Assembly: GCA_022842725.1 (NCBI GenBank)
Contig: JALHOZ010000009.1
Span: 1-64,000 of the forward strand
Direction: 5' to 3'
Source: Saprospiraceae bacterium
GTDB lineage: Bacteria; Bacteroidota; Bacteroidia; Chitinophagales; Saprospiraceae
DNA length: 64,000 nt
How positions within the stretch are numbered: the first letter of the stretch is position 1; the number at the start of each line of letters is the position of its first letter. Shown here piece by piece: positions 1 through 8,852 of the stretch. The notes under the pieces are model-generated. The model was not told the origin of the DNA. It ran no database searches and saw only the letters and a program-made list of their open reading frames with translations. Both the position numbers and the translations under genes were made by a program.

Positions 1-158
1 ATAATGCCAAAGGACAAGTTATTTTATCTCTTGGCATAGGATATGATCAGGAGGTGATGTCAGTATCAACGGAATCCTGGCCGGCCGGTTTGTATTTTTA
101 TCATATTACAGGGGTAGGTACAAAATGTAGTTCGGGTAAAATGGTAAAAGTAGATTAA
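1..158 (+). CDS. C-terminal end of a T9SS-secreted protein (5' end outside window)
   Basis: An open frame enters from the left edge and ends at the TAA at 156-158, giving about 51 residues. The piece has the shape of a type IX secretion sorting tail: alternating beta strands, the turn W-P-A-G-L-Y-F-Y, and a last strand ending K-M-V-K-V-D. In this family the tail directs export across the outer membrane by the T9SS and is then removed. Nothing can be said of the passenger protein, which lies outside the window. The identification as a T9SS tail is firm; the rest is unknown. Confidence 0.85.
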   Translation, partial: NAKGQVILSLGIGYDQEVMSVSTESWPAGLYFYHITGVGTKCSSGKMVKVD

Positions 159-219
159 ACCAAAAGATTATAAAATTGATTTCACTTTGGTTTTTATTTC
201 AATTCAAAGGACAAAAAAT

Positions 220-612
220 TCAAAGGTCATTTTTCCCAATCAAATCCCACAGATTGCCATACAAATCCGTAAACACACAAACTTTACCGTAAATCTGGAT
301 TTCCGGAGGTCTTACAATCGTAACTTTGTGTTCCAAAAGTTTTTGATATATCTCGTCAAACGTATCTGTATGCAGGAAAAATCCGACTCTTCCTCCTGTC
401 TGATTGCCTATCCTGGAGGTTTCCTCTTCGTTTTTAGCTTTAGCCAATAAAAGAGAAAATTGTTGCTGTCCCGGAGGAACAACCCTGACCCATCTTTTTT
501 CGGGAGAGAGTTCAGTATCTTCCAACAATTCAAAACCAAGCACATCGTTATAAAAACGGATGGCCTCGTCATAATCTCTGACAACGAGGGTAATCGCTGC
601 AATATAGGTCAT
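220..612 (-). CDS. VOC (glyoxalase/bleomycin-resistance fold) family protein
   Basis: A 130-residue single-module protein. It opens with the usual VOC pattern (I-T-L-V-V-R-D-Y-D-E-A-I-R-F-Y) and continues with F-E-L-L-E-D; the second half holds G-R-V-G-F-F-L-H-T-D-T and a closing D-L-Y-G-N-L-W-D-L. These are the two beta-alpha-beta-beta-beta halves of the fold. Such proteins bind a divalent metal and act as lyases, dioxygenases or resistance proteins; the substrate cannot be read from sequence. The gene starts 6 nt after the HMA gene on the same strand and is probably cotranscribed with it. Length is normal for the family. Confidence 0.85.
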   Translation of the reverse strand: MTYIAAITLVVRDYDEAIRFYNDVLGFELLEDTELSPEKRWVRVVPPGQQQFSLLLAKAKNEEETSRIGNQTGGRVGFFLHTDTFDEIYQKLLEHKVTIVRPPEIQIYGKVCVFTDLYGNLWDLIGKNDL

Positions 613-618
613 GGTTGT

Positions 619-900
619 TTATGAATTGGCTTCAGGAGTCATTCTGCCGATCATACAACTGACATATGACTGTGCGGTCTTCAACATATTGCCTTCTCCC
701 GGAACAGGATACCCCATGTTGTGTAAGGCTTTTACGTATGTGTCAACCGGGATTTGGCCTTTACTTTCAAGGCTGACTTTGCCTTCTTCGATGTCCACGG
801 ATATTTTGACTTGTTCATTGATTTTTTCCAATCCTTTTTTGATAGAATTGGCACAACCTCCGCACTTTATATTTTCTACGTATATGATTTCTGCTGACAT
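619..900 (-). CDS. Heavy-metal-associated (HMA) domain protein
   Basis: A 93-residue protein with one HMA domain over about residues 3-65. The metal-binding loop K-C-G-G-C-A-N-S supplies the CxxC pair that binds Cu(I) or a similar soft metal in copper chaperones and P-type ATPases. The last 25 residues extend past the domain and hold one more cysteine (S-Y-V-S-C). No P-type ATPase is visible nearby, so the partner is unknown. It lies between the M19 dipeptidase (51 nt upstream) and the VOC gene (6 nt downstream), all on the minus strand. A soluble metal chaperone or sensor is the best guess. Confidence 0.85.
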   Translation of the reverse strand: MSAEIIYVENIKCGGCANSIKKGLEKINEQVKISVDIEEGKVSLESKGQIPVDTYVKALHNMGYPVPGEGNMLKTAQSYVSCMIGRMTPEANS

Positions 901-950
901 GATTTTATGTATTTATACCCTTATCAACAAAACTAATCCTTAAATAGTTT

Positions 951-2192
951 CTATTCAGCTGCTTCAAGCACCTGATTCCACACCCTGAACAGGTTTTTAT
1001 AACAAATAGCTTCGATATCAGCTTCTGCATATCCTCTTTCGAGCAAAACGTATAACAAATTGGGGTAATCCGCCACATCTTTCAGCCCTACAGGCAGAGA
1101 ATCACCCACGCCATCATAGTCTGAACCCAAACCTACATGTTCGATACCGATCAAACGAACCACATGATCTATGTGATCGGCTACCATGTACACATCAGAA
1201 AAGAGGGTAGGGTATTTTTTGGTAAAATCAGCGATGACGTTTTTACCTTCTTCGCTGTTTTTGTCTAGTTTTTTTTCTAATAATAATTGATGAAGTTCAT
1301 TTCTTTTCTGATTGTTGAATTTTGATATTTCTCCATCCAGAAAATCAGTTCCAAAATTGATCATCACCACACCTCCGTTTTTTTTGAGTCTCAGCAACAA
1401 AGTGTCGCTTATATTTCGTTCAAATCCGGGAGTATATTTCCTGACAGAAGAATGTGAAGCAATCACAGGAACTTTTACATAATCAAAAACCTGATGACAG
1501 GCATTATCAGAGATGTGCGATATATCAACCATAATACCTTGTCTGACCATTTCGTCCAGTAAGTTAAAACCGTAAGGACTGATACCTTTCCAGGTTTGGG
1601 TTGTATCGTATGACGAGTCACAGATTTTATTGTCTTTGGAATGTGTCAGGGTTATGTAGCTGATACCTTTTTCTTTAAAATGACGAACCAATCGGAGGTC
1701 ATCTTCTACCGGAGCGCCGTTTTCCATACCCATAGGCAGAGCTATTTTACCTTCTTTTTTGGCAAGGATAACGTCATTTGGGTTTTTAGCAATGGTAAAA
1801 TAATCAGGATGTGTGGTCGTGATGTATTCGACCATTTCTATCAGGCTGTCAGCCAATGCCGCTGCTCCACCATTAGTCTGGTAGGAAGCCGGAATATAAA
1901 TAGACATAAACGGAGCATCCAGTCCACCTTGTCGTGCCCTTTTAAAATCAAAGTCACCTTCATGGGTTTCTATAGGGATGCCTGTAAATTCTTTTACAAA
2001 TCTGAAGTTTTGCACCCTGAGTCTGTACGGTAAATCTACATGACCGTCAACAATTATAAATTTTTGTGCCAGTTCACGAGCTTTGGCAAACAAAACCGGA
2101 TCTTTTGGTACAAATTGGCCGAATACAAAAAACACCTGCAAAAGCAGAACTAAAACGGCGGCCCGTTTTTTAGGTTTGATGCCCGAAAACAA
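951..2192 (-). CDS. Membrane dipeptidase-like protein, peptidase family M19
   Basis: A 413-residue protein with an N-terminal signal peptide (basic start, hydrophobic residues 11-24, likely cut near residue 25). Family M19 zinc ligands are visible: H51-x-D53 in D-G-H-V-D, a glutamate near 157 in G-M-E-N-G, a histidine near 224 in D-I-S-H, one near 245 in A-S-H-S, and the late D in G-L-G-S-D-Y-D-G. M19 enzymes hydrolyse dipeptides, often with L- or D- C-terminal residues; here the enzyme would be periplasmic or surface-attached. The gene begins 6 nt after tatA on the same strand, but the signal sequence has no twin arginine, so export is probably by Sec. Confidence 0.93.
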   Translation of the reverse strand: MFSGIKPKKRAAVLVLLLQVFFVFGQFVPKDPVLFAKARELAQKFIIVDGHVDLPYRLRVQNFRFVKEFTGIPIETHEGDFDFKRARQGGLDAPFMSIYIPASYQTNGGAAALADSLIEMVEYITTTHPDYFTIAKNPNDVILAKKEGKIALPMGMENGAPVEDDLRLVRHFKEKGISYITLTHSKDNKICDSSYDTTQTWKGISPYGFNLLDEMVRQGIMVDISHISDNACHQVFDYVKVPVIASHSSVRKYTPGFERNISDTLLLRLKKNGGVVMINFGTDFLDGEISKFNNQKRNELHQLLLEKKLDKNSEEGKNVIADFTKKYPTLFSDVYMVADHIDHVVRLIGIEHVGLGSDYDGVGDSLPVGLKDVADYPNLLYVLLERGYAEADIEAICYKNLFRVWNQVLEAAE

Positions 2193-2198
2193 AAGAAA

Positions 2199-2399
2199 CT
2201 ATGAGTTTTTTTTGTCCAATTCCTTCATACCTTCCTTCACCTCTGTTTCGATGTTGGCTTTGGCATTATTAAACTCTCTGATACCACTTCCGAGGCCTCT
2301 CATCAGTTCAGGAATTTTTTTACCTCCGAAAAATACGAGAATGATCATACCGATAACAATCAATTCCTGAGGACCTAAACCAAAAATTAAACTAAACAT
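2199..2399 (-). CDS. tatA: Sec-independent protein translocase subunit TatA/E
   Basis: A 66-residue protein with the TatA layout: a short N-terminus, one membrane helix (about residues 10-25), the hinge F-G-G-K-K-I-P-E-L, an amphipathic helix and a charged tail. TatA oligomers form the passage for folded proteins with twin-arginine signals. No tatB or tatC is present here, as is common in Bacteroidota where tat genes are scattered. A likely client in this window is the SoxB-like protein near 51 kb. The gene lies 6 nt upstream of the M19 dipeptidase and 147 nt downstream of gldB, all on the minus strand. Confidence 0.95.
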   Translation of the reverse strand: MFSLIFGLGPQELIVIGMIILVFFGGKKIPELMRGLGSGIREFNNAKANIETEVKEGMKELDKKNS

Positions 2400-2546
2400 A
2401 GGATTAAAATTTTATAATCTGAAAATATAAATGCAAAGTTACGATATATTTTTAACATCTGTTGAAAGATTTATGACTTACGTGATACTTTTCTGTCGAA
2501 ATATGACCCCGACTTAAAAAAACACATGGCATCCATTTTATAAGCC

Positions 2547-3581
2547 TTATCTTTTCGGTTTGTACTTGGAAAGTTCGTATATTTTTTTAGCATCTTTTTC
2601 TGCTGCCAATTCAGGGAAGGTCACTTCTGGATTTTTTTCCATATAAGCCTCCACCATTTTATAGCCAATGTAATTGCCTGTTTTTCCGGGAGCTTCCCTT
2701 GGCATTCCCGGTGAATCCGGAGAGGGATTGACATATTTACTGATTTGGGTAGGGTTACTTTCCTGAAGGAGATTTTTTTCAATAAAAAATGACCACATTT
2801 GTTTTTCATTATCTTCGCACCATTCCATCGATGCTTTTGGATACTCAAAAATAATGGAATCATGTACTTCGGGTAAAAATTTGTCCAAAACATACAATTT
2901 TTTTCCGTTATAGATCATTTGGTCGAGTAAGGTGCTTCCCTGGGTAGGCTCTACATAATCTGAAAGCCACACTTCCAGGACTTTGCGCACCAGATGGTTT
3001 TTGTCCCATGAGCGGGTTACATAATCTGAAAAACCGGGATTGTCAGGATCTATTTTCCGATAATTCTGATCTCCTGCCAAAAACATGTCTAAACCGACAC
3101 CGATTGCATCTTTGCCGCCACGTCCTTCAAAAATAAAACCCTGAAGACCAAATTCTGAGGTCAGGGTATAAATATCCGGTGTGGCTAAATCCGGAAAATA
3201 GTATTTGGCATATTGAAAAGCCTGTTGCAACTCTTTTTCCAAACCGGAAAAGTCAGCATAATTTTTTTTGATTTTGGTAAAAATCGTATCCGAAAGGGGT
3301 TGTTTTTTAAAATCCAGGATGGCGTCAGCAAGGCTGTCTTTATTATCTGAAGGTCCGACAGGAAAAATATGCCTGAAGTAAACATTGTAGAAAGAGGTGT
3401 GGTTTTTTTCAAAGGTTTCCAAAATGTTGATGAGGGTGTCTTTATTGTCAGAAGAAAATAATATTTCTTCTGTACGGTAAACTCCGAAGGAAACATTGAT
3501 ATCGGAAACATCGGGCGCGTTGGTTTTATCGCTGCAGGCTGCCAGATAAACTATAAAAAACAGAAATACAAAATATCGCAT
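2547..3581 (-). CDS. gldB: Gliding motility lipoprotein GldB-like
   Basis: A 344-residue lipoprotein with an L-A-A-C lipobox (Cys16). The body matches the GldB pattern: an N-terminal alpha/beta region, a conserved centre with G-K-K-L-Y-V-L-D-K-F-L-P, a run with M-E-W-C-E-D-N-E, and a C-terminal G-N-Y-I-G-Y-K-M-V-E-A-Y-M block near residue 305. GldB is needed for gliding in Flavobacterium, but homologues are widespread in Bacteroidota including non-gliders; the biochemical role is not settled. It heads the minus-strand run gldB-tatA-M19. The call rests on whole-protein resemblance, so the family is fairly sure but gliding itself is not shown. Confidence 0.8.
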   Translation of the reverse strand: MRYFVFLFFIVYLAACSDKTNAPDVSDINVSFGVYRTEEILFSSDNKDTLINILETFEKNHTSFYNVYFRHIFPVGPSDNKDSLADAILDFKKQPLSDTIFTKIKKNYADFSGLEKELQQAFQYAKYYFPDLATPDIYTLTSEFGLQGFIFEGRGGKDAIGVGLDMFLAGDQNYRKIDPDNPGFSDYVTRSWDKNHLVRKVLEVWLSDYVEPTQGSTLLDQMIYNGKKLYVLDKFLPEVHDSIIFEYPKASMEWCEDNEKQMWSFFIEKNLLQESNPTQISKYVNPSPDSPGMPREAPGKTGNYIGYKMVEAYMEKNPEVTFPELAAEKDAKKIYELSKYKPKR

Positions 3582-3741
3582 AGGTTTGGATGATTATATT
3601 TAGATATGGGTTTATAAAATCAGGTGCAAAAATACAATCCTTTTAAAAGTAACATAATAAAAAATGTTCTTAAGGCCGTCATAGGACCATGACCACAGGT
3701 TGTATGGTGCAATACAAACTTCACAAGTTGAAAAAATGTTT

Positions 3742-3749
3742 TAATTTTG
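3742..3749 (+). promoter_or_regulatory. Possible -7 element TAATTTTG for the DUF4837 gene
   Basis: The octamer fits the Bacteroidota -7 consensus TAnnTTTG. It lies 88 nt upstream of the preferred ATG. No TTG is found at the usual 17-22 nt upstream, so the promoter is only partly consensus. Confidence 0.35.
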
Positions 3750-3837
3750 GCCACATTGCACCAAAATCTGTTTGTCATGCATCTTTTTAACAAACAGAAA
3801 TCATTGCCTAACGGTTTCGGCCCAAAAAATACAGGAT

Positions 3838-4914
3838 ATGAAAACCTTCAAATATACGACCACCTTTCTTTTTTTGGTGATTTTCGGTTTACACGGATGT
3901 AAACAATCATCTCCTTTTCCGGGCTACAAACCACCGGCTATCGGAAATACCAATCATGTAGATATCGTGATGGATTCTGTGTTGGCCAAAGGTATGGTTG
4001 GTGACTCTGTTTTGGAATATTTTACTTCACCCTTTCCTGTGATGCCAGCTCCCGAACCATTTTTTGATCTTCGTTTTCTGACGATGACGGATATTGAATA
4101 CGATGCTTATAAAAAAGAACTCAAAACCCTGATTTTTGTGGCTAATCTGACAGACACTGCCAGTTTGGTAACAAAAATGGTAAAGAAAGACCTTGGAAGT
4201 GAAAAATGGAATAAAGCGTTAACGGATTCGACATTTTTTATGACGTTTGCCAAAGATAAGTGGGCCAAAGGTCAATTGCTTATCTACATTTTTGCCAAAG
4301 GACCCCAAAAACTTGCTGACGTCATGTCTGTCGTTTTTCCTACTGCAGCCGTCAGAATCAACAAACATGATGAACCTTCTCTGGAAGCTTCTGTATATGG
4401 TGTAAAAGGAAAGGATAGTCCGTTGACGGAATTGGTTCAAAAAAAATATGCTTTAAAAATGGACGTTCCTCCCGGATTTGTGAAAGCATTGGAAGAAGAC
4501 AATTTTTTATGGTTGCGTTTTGATGATAAAAAATCGATACAAAACATGGTTATACAAAAATTTGCTTATACCGATGTGTCTCAATTTTCCAAAGATAACA
4601 TGATTAAACTCAGAGATGAATACGGCAAAAAATACGTCAAAACCAATTCGGAAGATGCGTACATGCAGACCAACCCCATCGATTTGCCGGTATATGAATA
4701 CGAGGTCAATCATCACGGCATGGTCGGCAAAGAAATCCGCGGCATTTGGGAAACCGTCAACGATTTTATGGGTGGCCCGTTTTTTTCCTATCTTTTGCTG
4801 AATAAAGCTACCAACGAACTTATATTTATCGATGTATTTATTCTGGCTCCCGGCGAAGACAAAAGAGATATGATGCAAAGGCTGGATTACGTTGTCAAAA
4901 AAGCAACATTTTAA
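3838..4914 (+). CDS. DUF4837 family lipoprotein
   Basis: A 358-residue lipoprotein. The frame is open from a TTG 66 nt upstream, but the ATG at 3838 gives a clean lipoprotein signal (M-K-T-F-K, hydrophobic core, L-H-G-C at Cys21), so I chose it. The mature part begins with a short linker and then a block like N-H-V-D-I-V-M-D, matching the start of the Bacteroidota-only DUF4837 family. Function is unknown; members are envelope proteins found across the phylum. It stands alone, divergent from gldB and convergent with the methyltransferase gene 44 nt downstream. Confidence 0.8.
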   Translation: MKTFKYTTTFLFLVIFGLHGCKQSSPFPGYKPPAIGNTNHVDIVMDSVLAKGMVGDSVLEYFTSPFPVMPAPEPFFDLRFLTMTDIEYDAYKKELKTLIFVANLTDTASLVTKMVKKDLGSEKWNKALTDSTFFMTFAKDKWAKGQLLIYIFAKGPQKLADVMSVVFPTAAVRINKHDEPSLEASVYGVKGKDSPLTELVQKKYALKMDVPPGFVKALEEDNFLWLRFDDKKSIQNMVIQKFAYTDVSQFSKDNMIKLRDEYGKKYVKTNSEDAYMQTNPIDLPVYEYEVNHHGMVGKEIRGIWETVNDFMGGPFFSYLLLNKATNELIFIDVFILAPGEDKRDMMQRLDYVVKKATF

Positions 4915-4958
4915 GACCCGGACAAATCGGTACGGATAGGTTTCATTTTGCCTAAGTA

Positions 4959-5612
4959 TTATCTGTCGATTTTTTCAAAAATAATGACCCTTTGATGGTC
5001 TGAGTAGACGGTACGCCACGCAAAGGTCTTACCAATGTAGTCCCAGGTCAACGGATGAAAAAATATGACATGGGTATGGTCCCTTTTGTAGTACCAGTCC
5101 TTCATATCTTCGGGACGGGTATACCATTCCGTCATAAAAGTGATGTGACCACCCGGTTTCAATAATTGATTGATAAGGACAAATTCACGGCGGGGGTCAA
5201 AAAAATGTTCGGCAGTCTCCAGACAGAAGATGTGATCATAACGGATGCTGGGTTGTAGAGTAGGGAAAAAATACAAGTCGTAAGAATCACATAAAATACC
5301 CGATAGAGCGAGTAAATCCCGGAGAACAGGTTTCGGGCCGCAACCGAAATCAAGACACCGGCTCAGGGGAGAAATAAAGGACAGGCCGGGAGAAAGGGCC
5401 TGTTTCAGATGCTGTATATGACCTTCGCTGCCTGCATCAGAAAGATGGTGGAGATAACGTTCTTTTTCTCTGTCGGAAGTAGGCAAAAAAGACTCGCCCA
5501 CCCGGATTAGGTTACAAAACGAACATCGGATATACGTCCTTTTATCATCTGTAAAAGATAAGGTTTGCCCTGTTTGTGGATGTTGACACAAAACACAACT
5601 ATTCATTTTCAA
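4959..5612 (-). CDS. Zinc-ribbon class I SAM-dependent methyltransferase
   Basis: A 217-residue protein. Two CxxC pairs at the N-terminus (Cys6/Cys9 and Cys30/Cys33) form a small zinc ribbon. SAM-binding motif I is L-D-F-G-C-G-P at residues 87-93, followed by D-S-Y-D-L and the later L-K-P-G-G-H motif. This build is common for methyltransferases acting on sugars or lipid-linked intermediates. Its start overlaps the end of the GT9 glycosyltransferase by 14 nt, which argues for translational coupling and a role in the same cell-surface glycan pathway. The substrate is inference only. A second ATG 6 nt later could also be the start. Confidence 0.85.
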   Translation of the reverse strand: MKMNSCVLCQHPQTGQTLSFTDDKRTYIRCSFCNLIRVGESFLPTSDREKERYLHHLSDAGSEGHIQHLKQALSPGLSFISPLSRCLDFGCGPKPVLRDLLALSGILCDSYDLYFFPTLQPSIRYDHIFCLETAEHFFDPRREFVLINQLLKPGGHITFMTEWYTRPEDMKDWYYKRDHTHVIFFHPLTWDYIGKTFAWRTVYSDHQRVIIFEKIDR

Positions 5613-6579
5613 AAGTGCTGATTTCTGAGGCTGAAATGTTGATTTTTTCCATACAGTCGAAGTGGCCTCGGGGACATGAATTAAATCCGAGTTTCGAACA
5701 GGGACGGCAACCCAGGTCTTTTACTTCCAGGGAGAGGTATTTACCAACATCAGACATTCCGAAATATGGATACATACCAAAATCAGGCACCGTATTTCCC
5801 CACAGCACCACGATTTTTTTCTGAAAGGCAGCCGCGATATGCATCATACCGGTATCGCCTGTGAATACCAAACCGGCATGTTTGATCAGGTAGGAAGTTT
5901 CTGCGAGTGAGGATTTTCCTGTCATTTTTATGGCGTGCGGAAACTCTTTTTTTAACAGACTGCCCATTTCCGCTACATCGTTGCCACCAACCAAAATGGT
6001 GGTATGTCTGTGCAGGTTTAGAATTTCTCTCGCTTTCTGAAGAGAAATTCTTTTGGTGTTGTGAGCGGCTCCCAATACCAGGATGTCGTAGTGAGCAGTG
6101 GCCAAACCTTTGATTTCCGGACTGATTGCGTCTTCGTCCAAAAACATGTCCAATCCGAGATGATCATTGTTGATACCGAGAGGAGCCAGGGCTTCAAAAT
6201 AACGATCCACCAGATGAATTTTTGGTAGTGTGTTGATTTTGGTATTGACCAAAAGCCATTTTTTGATATTCAGCTTGTCAAAAGATGTGTAGGGCTTACC
6301 CAAACGTCCTATCAAACGAAGAGATTGTCGATTTTTCTGCAGGTCAAAAACGTGATCAAAGTTGAGATGTTTTAATTCTTCGACAGTCGTTTGTTCTTTG
6401 AGATGGATCTTGGTGATGTACGGATTTTTTGACAAAACTGACAAAAAAGATTCTTTAACCAAAAAATGAATTTCTGCATTCCATTGTGTCCTGATACAAC
6501 GGATGACCGGAGTGGTCAAAACAATATCACCGATAGAGGAATAGCGGATGATTAATACTTTTTTTGATGTGGGTTCCAA
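5599..6579 (-). CDS. Glycosyltransferase family 9 (heptosyltransferase-like)
   Basis: A 326-residue GT-B fold enzyme. It opens with K-V-L-I-I-R-Y-S-S-I-G-D-I-V-L-T-T-P, the diagnostic N-terminus of ADP-heptose:LPS heptosyltransferases, and carries the donor-site block F-T-G-D-T-G-M-M-H-I-A-A-A in the C-terminal half. The end has a cysteine-rich block (G-C-R-P-C-S-K ... C-P-R-G-H-F-D-C-M) typical of Bacteroidota GT9 proteins. It probably adds a heptose or related sugar to an outer-membrane glycolipid. It is followed directly by the overlapping methyltransferase. Confidence 0.93.
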   Translation of the reverse strand: MEPTSKKVLIIRYSSIGDIVLTTPVIRCIRTQWNAEIHFLVKESFLSVLSKNPYITKIHLKEQTTVEELKHLNFDHVFDLQKNRQSLRLIGRLGKPYTSFDKLNIKKWLLVNTKINTLPKIHLVDRYFEALAPLGINNDHLGLDMFLDEDAISPEIKGLATAHYDILVLGAAHNTKRISLQKAREILNLHRHTTILVGGNDVAEMGSLLKKEFPHAIKMTGKSSLAETSYLIKHAGLVFTGDTGMMHIAAAFQKKIVVLWGNTVPDFGMYPYFGMSDVGKYLSLEVKDLGCRPCSKLGFNSCPRGHFDCMEKINISASEISTFENE

Positions 6580-7071
6580 GGTGTTTGTGACTTATCAATG
6601 GGCAAAGTAACAACTTTTTTAGGAAATATGGTATGTCTCTCCTCAAATACCGGTAAAGACAATACACAAAGTTTTGTATAAAATTTAAATTGGATGTTGG
6701 ATTTTGGCGAATATAATATTGAAAAATTACATTTATTTTTTTACCCCTTTACGTCAAAATGGTTTTTTAAAGAATATCGGAATATAAAAAAACAGGTATA
6801 AATACGTATATTAAAAAGCGTAATTATACGGTGGTTTACAGCTTGTTTTTTACTGAACTTTGACCTTTGAAATGAATAAGGCGAAAATCAAAATCGTAAG
6901 GTCCGAAATAAGATATACTTTATTTGTATATGTTGATACTATATCATGACATAATCATAAATTATTGAAAGTCAGTATTTAACAAGTGTTTTTACTTGTT
7001 TTTTGGTTGTTGTTTTCAACTCAACAAATAGATAAAGTTATTTATTTTTTTAAAACACTTAACACAAAATC
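6580..7071. other. A+T-rich intergenic region, divergent GT9 and T9SS genes
   Basis: About 490 nt with no credible gene. It is strongly A+T-rich with short T and A runs. I found no convincing TTG/TAnnTTTG promoter pair, although both flanking genes start outward from here. Confidence 0.5.
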
Positions 7072-8328
7072 ATGAAAGGATTTTTATTTTTTATTTTGTT
7101 TTCCTTGATTTTTTCTGTAGCCGGAAGATCACAAACCACATTGGTGTCGGGAGATGTTGCTGTTATATTTCATTTATCAGAAACAGTAGTTAATACCACA
7201 GCCGGAGACAGAATTGGTCTGGTATTATTGCGTAATATAGCTGCAAATACTGTGTTTAAAGTTACAGAAAACGGGAGCACGGGTACTCAACTGGATAATG
7301 ACGAAGGAATCATTACGTTGACTGCTACTACAGCGCACCCAATAGGCAAAGTGATTAATATTACTTTGGTGAACGGTGCGGTTACCTCTTTGACAGCAGG
7401 ATTTACATCTGCACTTTCCGGGGGCAATGCATATGCATTGTCAACCGCAGGTGACCAGACTATGGTTTACATTGGTGCGGAATCCGGACCGACATTTATC
7501 TACAGTGCACACTTTAACGGGACAACCTGGACACCTTGTAATAATGGTCCCTGGCCAAACGCTTGTGGTGGAAACCAATCTTTTGAACCTTCTTCTGGAG
7601 AAACCTTTGCTTTTGGAATTAGTACAACGGAAGAATATGATAATAATTGGTATAGTGGTCCGACTGGTTTTGCCAATAAAGCAGAAGCCTTAGCTCAGAT
7701 AACAGACATCGGAAATTGGACGGGTAATGATGATCCTGCTCCTGCAGAAAACGCAGCAAATGCTTTGGTGACTTTGGGCAATTTGTTGCCTGTAGAAATG
7801 ATGTATTTCAGGGGCAGAAGTCAAAAAACGGGTAATCTCCTAAGCTGGGCAACAGCCAATCAGGTCGGGTTTAGCCATTTTGAAATAGAACACAGCAAAA
7901 ACGGGCTGGATTTTGAGCTTTTGGAAACAATAGAAGGTGCATCCAATACATATGACAAAAGTAGTTATGATTATCTGGACAGCAAGTCAAAGTTCAGAGA
8001 TAATTATTACAGACTAAAAGTAGTAGATTTGGATGGAAGATATGAATATTCAAATATTATTTACATCCGGTCTGACCAAAAAGATTATCATATTTCTGTT
8101 AATCCAAATCCGGCAAGTAATTTTTTAAATATAGGACTGGATGGAAATCTGGACGAAGAACTCACTTTAGAATTGTTGAGAATGGACGGAGCTCTCCTGC
8201 AATCTATAACATTGCGTGAGGGAGATTCTTTTAAATATATGGACATCAGCAATCTGCCCAATGGTATCTATATTTTGAAGAGTAAGGATTCAGATGTCAT
8301 TTCTCAAAAAATAATAAAATTACAATAA
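7072..8328 (+). CDS. T9SS type A sorting-domain protein with secreted beta-rich domain
   Basis: A 418-residue exported protein. The signal peptide covers about residues 1-20. Residues 22-225 form a beta-rich domain with the running pattern S-G-D-V-A-V-I ... G-L-V-L-L-R-N-I ... A-N-T-V-F-K-V-T-E-N-G, then D-E-G-I-I-T-L, and a closing I-G-N-W-T-G; this resembles a module repeated in many large secreted bacterial proteins. A small beta domain follows (L-L-P-V-E-M-M-Y-F ... L-S-W-A-T-A-N-Q), then the T9SS tail from about residue 340 (N-P-N-P-A-S ... I-I-K-L-Q). Probably surface-bound or secreted; ligand unknown. A good terminator lies 50 nt downstream. Confidence 0.88.
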   Translation: MKGFLFFILFSLIFSVAGRSQTTLVSGDVAVIFHLSETVVNTTAGDRIGLVLLRNIAANTVFKVTENGSTGTQLDNDEGIITLTATTAHPIGKVINITLVNGAVTSLTAGFTSALSGGNAYALSTAGDQTMVYIGAESGPTFIYSAHFNGTTWTPCNNGPWPNACGGNQSFEPSSGETFAFGISTTEEYDNNWYSGPTGFANKAEALAQITDIGNWTGNDDPAPAENAANALVTLGNLLPVEMMYFRGRSQKTGNLLSWATANQVGFSHFEIEHSKNGLDFELLETIEGASNTYDKSSYDYLDSKSKFRDNYYRLKVVDLDGRYEYSNIIYIRSDQKDYHISVNPNPASNFLNIGLDGNLDEELTLELLRMDGALLQSITLREGDSFKYMDISNLPNGIYILKSKDSDVISQKIIKLQ

Positions 8329-8377
8329 TACAAAACCGCAGCCACCGAAAAAACCTAAGGCTTTAATCTGTATAATA

Positions 8378-8415
8378 AAAAAGAACTCCGCAGTATGGCT
8401 GACGGGGTTCTTTTT
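8378..8415 (+). terminator. Rho-independent terminator after the T9SS protein gene
   Basis: AAAAAGAAC (8378-8386) pairs perfectly with GTTCTTTTT (8407-8415), with further pairing inside (CCG/CGG, CAG/CTG). A T run ends the right arm. It lies 50 nt after the stop codon. Confidence 0.85.
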
Positions 8416-8852
8416 GTTATAAAAATCCGGGTGTCTGGTATTTAATGTTGTGGTTTGGAAGGATTTTACTACTATAAAATGGTGTTTACAAGCTGAAGGA
8501 ATTTGTAAGTTACCAATTACATAAAAATCGACTTGCTGAAAAAGAGGCTATTTCTGATTTAAAATCTTTTTTTATCTTTGTCCATCGTGCAACATCTTAA
8601 CTATATTCTGATTCACTATACATGCATAATTACAATACTAGTTTGCAATATTTCGTTTATAAAAGAAATTAATTATTTTGTACAAAAAGTTAGTAATCTT
8701 ACCGAAAATAGAACAGAATTTTTCGCAACTGAAATTTACCCCGGTATTTTTACATCAACAGTCAGCATTAAATTTGATATTTTTTATCAAACGAGACTTA
8801 CCAAAACCAAACCGTTATATCCTGTTACCCAAAATAAATTTTTAATCCAAAT
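8416..8852. other. Intergenic stretch without a supported gene
   Basis: About 440 nt. A TATCTTTG octamer at 8573-8580 fits a -7 element for the GNAT gene but has no TTG at the right distance. An open frame across 8578-8856 has a TTG start and low-complexity codon use; I do not accept it as a gene. Confidence 0.4.

Noticed and set aside
187-450. 87-codon plus-strand frame at the left edge
   Set aside because: It is antisense to the VOC gene, which has clear family motifs.
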